A stretch of DNA of 5,197 bases, taken from Puniceicoccales bacterium. GTDB lineage: Bacteria > Verrucomicrobiota > Verrucomicrobiia > Opitutales > LL51. Made by a program: the position numbers and the translations under genes. Below, piece after piece: positions 5,142 to 5,197 of this stretch. Where the stretch lies: NCBI GenBank assembly GCA_031267435.1, contig JAIRZB010000024.1:1-5197 (forward strand). Reading direction: 5' to 3'. The number at the start of each line of letters is the position of its first letter. The first letter of the stretch is position 1. The notes under the pieces were generated by a model. It saw only the letters and a program-made list of their open reading frames with translations. It was not told the origin of the DNA and searched no databases.

Positions 5142-5197
5142 TGCTTCGACTTCCTGTCTCTATGCTTCGAGTTCCTGTCTCTGCGCTTCGAACAATT
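5142..5197. repeat. 21-bp direct tandem repeat, cut by the window edge
   Basis: Unit one (5142-5162) and unit two (5163-5183) agree at 19 of 21 bases; each starts TGCTTCGA and contains TTCCTGTCTCT. A third copy begins at 5184 with CGCTTCGA and then diverges or runs off the end. The period is a multiple of three, so it could be a seven-residue repeat in a coding region. The stretch 5097-5141 before it is AT-rich with GATTT repeats and belongs to the terminator tail; no gene is evident there. Confidence 0.75.

Noticed and set aside
1..5197. Defence island, CRISPR, toxin-antitoxin or mobile element
   Set aside because: CPBP proteins are called Abi in some databases, but nothing else here indicates defence; no transposase, integrase, terminal inverted repeats, tRNA or spaced repeat array is visible.

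Overview
The window holds four complete chromosomal protein genes, no RNA gene, no CRISPR array and no recognisable insertion sequence. The DNA is moderately AT-rich. It looks like an ordinary housekeeping stretch from a Gram-negative-type bacterium: a MurJ peptidoglycan-precursor flippase, an NAD(P)-dependent sugar/3-hydroxy-acid-type dehydrogenase, a CPBP-family intramembrane protease and a SufS-type cysteine desulfurase. Protein details such as the MurJ pattern ANRLTELP, the protease motif LHGGIVF and the OleD-like dehydrogenase are reminiscent of Verrucomicrobiota (Opitutae-like), but that placement is from memory and is low confidence.

Layout. Positions 1-51 hold a GC-rich palindrome just beyond the 3' end of murJ. 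Positions 52-2706, on the minus strand, are a two-gene operon: the dehydrogenase is first, and murJ follows after a 3-base gap with its ribosome-binding site next to the dehydrogenase stop codon. Positions 2707-2747 are a very short divergent intergenic region with a minus-strand -10 box and Shine-Dalgarno and a plus-strand TTGACA. Positions 2748-3707, plus strand, encode the CPBP protease, whose last codons lie in a second palindrome. Positions 3708-3860 are a leader with a strong hairpin and a possible 26-codon small ORF ending one base before the sufS start. Positions 3861-5096, plus strand, are sufS. The sufS stop codon lies inside a hairpin that has U-rich sequence on both sides, so it probably terminates transcription in both directions. 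The window ends in a 21-bp tandem repeat that is cut by the edge.

How the genes relate. The dehydrogenase and murJ are probably co-transcribed; MurJ acts in cell-wall synthesis at the inner membrane, and the dehydrogenase's substrate cannot be read from sequence. The protease and sufS share a strand but have no evident functional link. No SufB/C/D/E/U partner lies in the window.

I do not see a convincing undescribed biological system. The points most worth checking are the bidirectional terminator together with the heptad-length tandem repeat at the right edge, the two related palindromes, the small ORF abutting sufS, and loss of two conserved acidic residues in MurJ.
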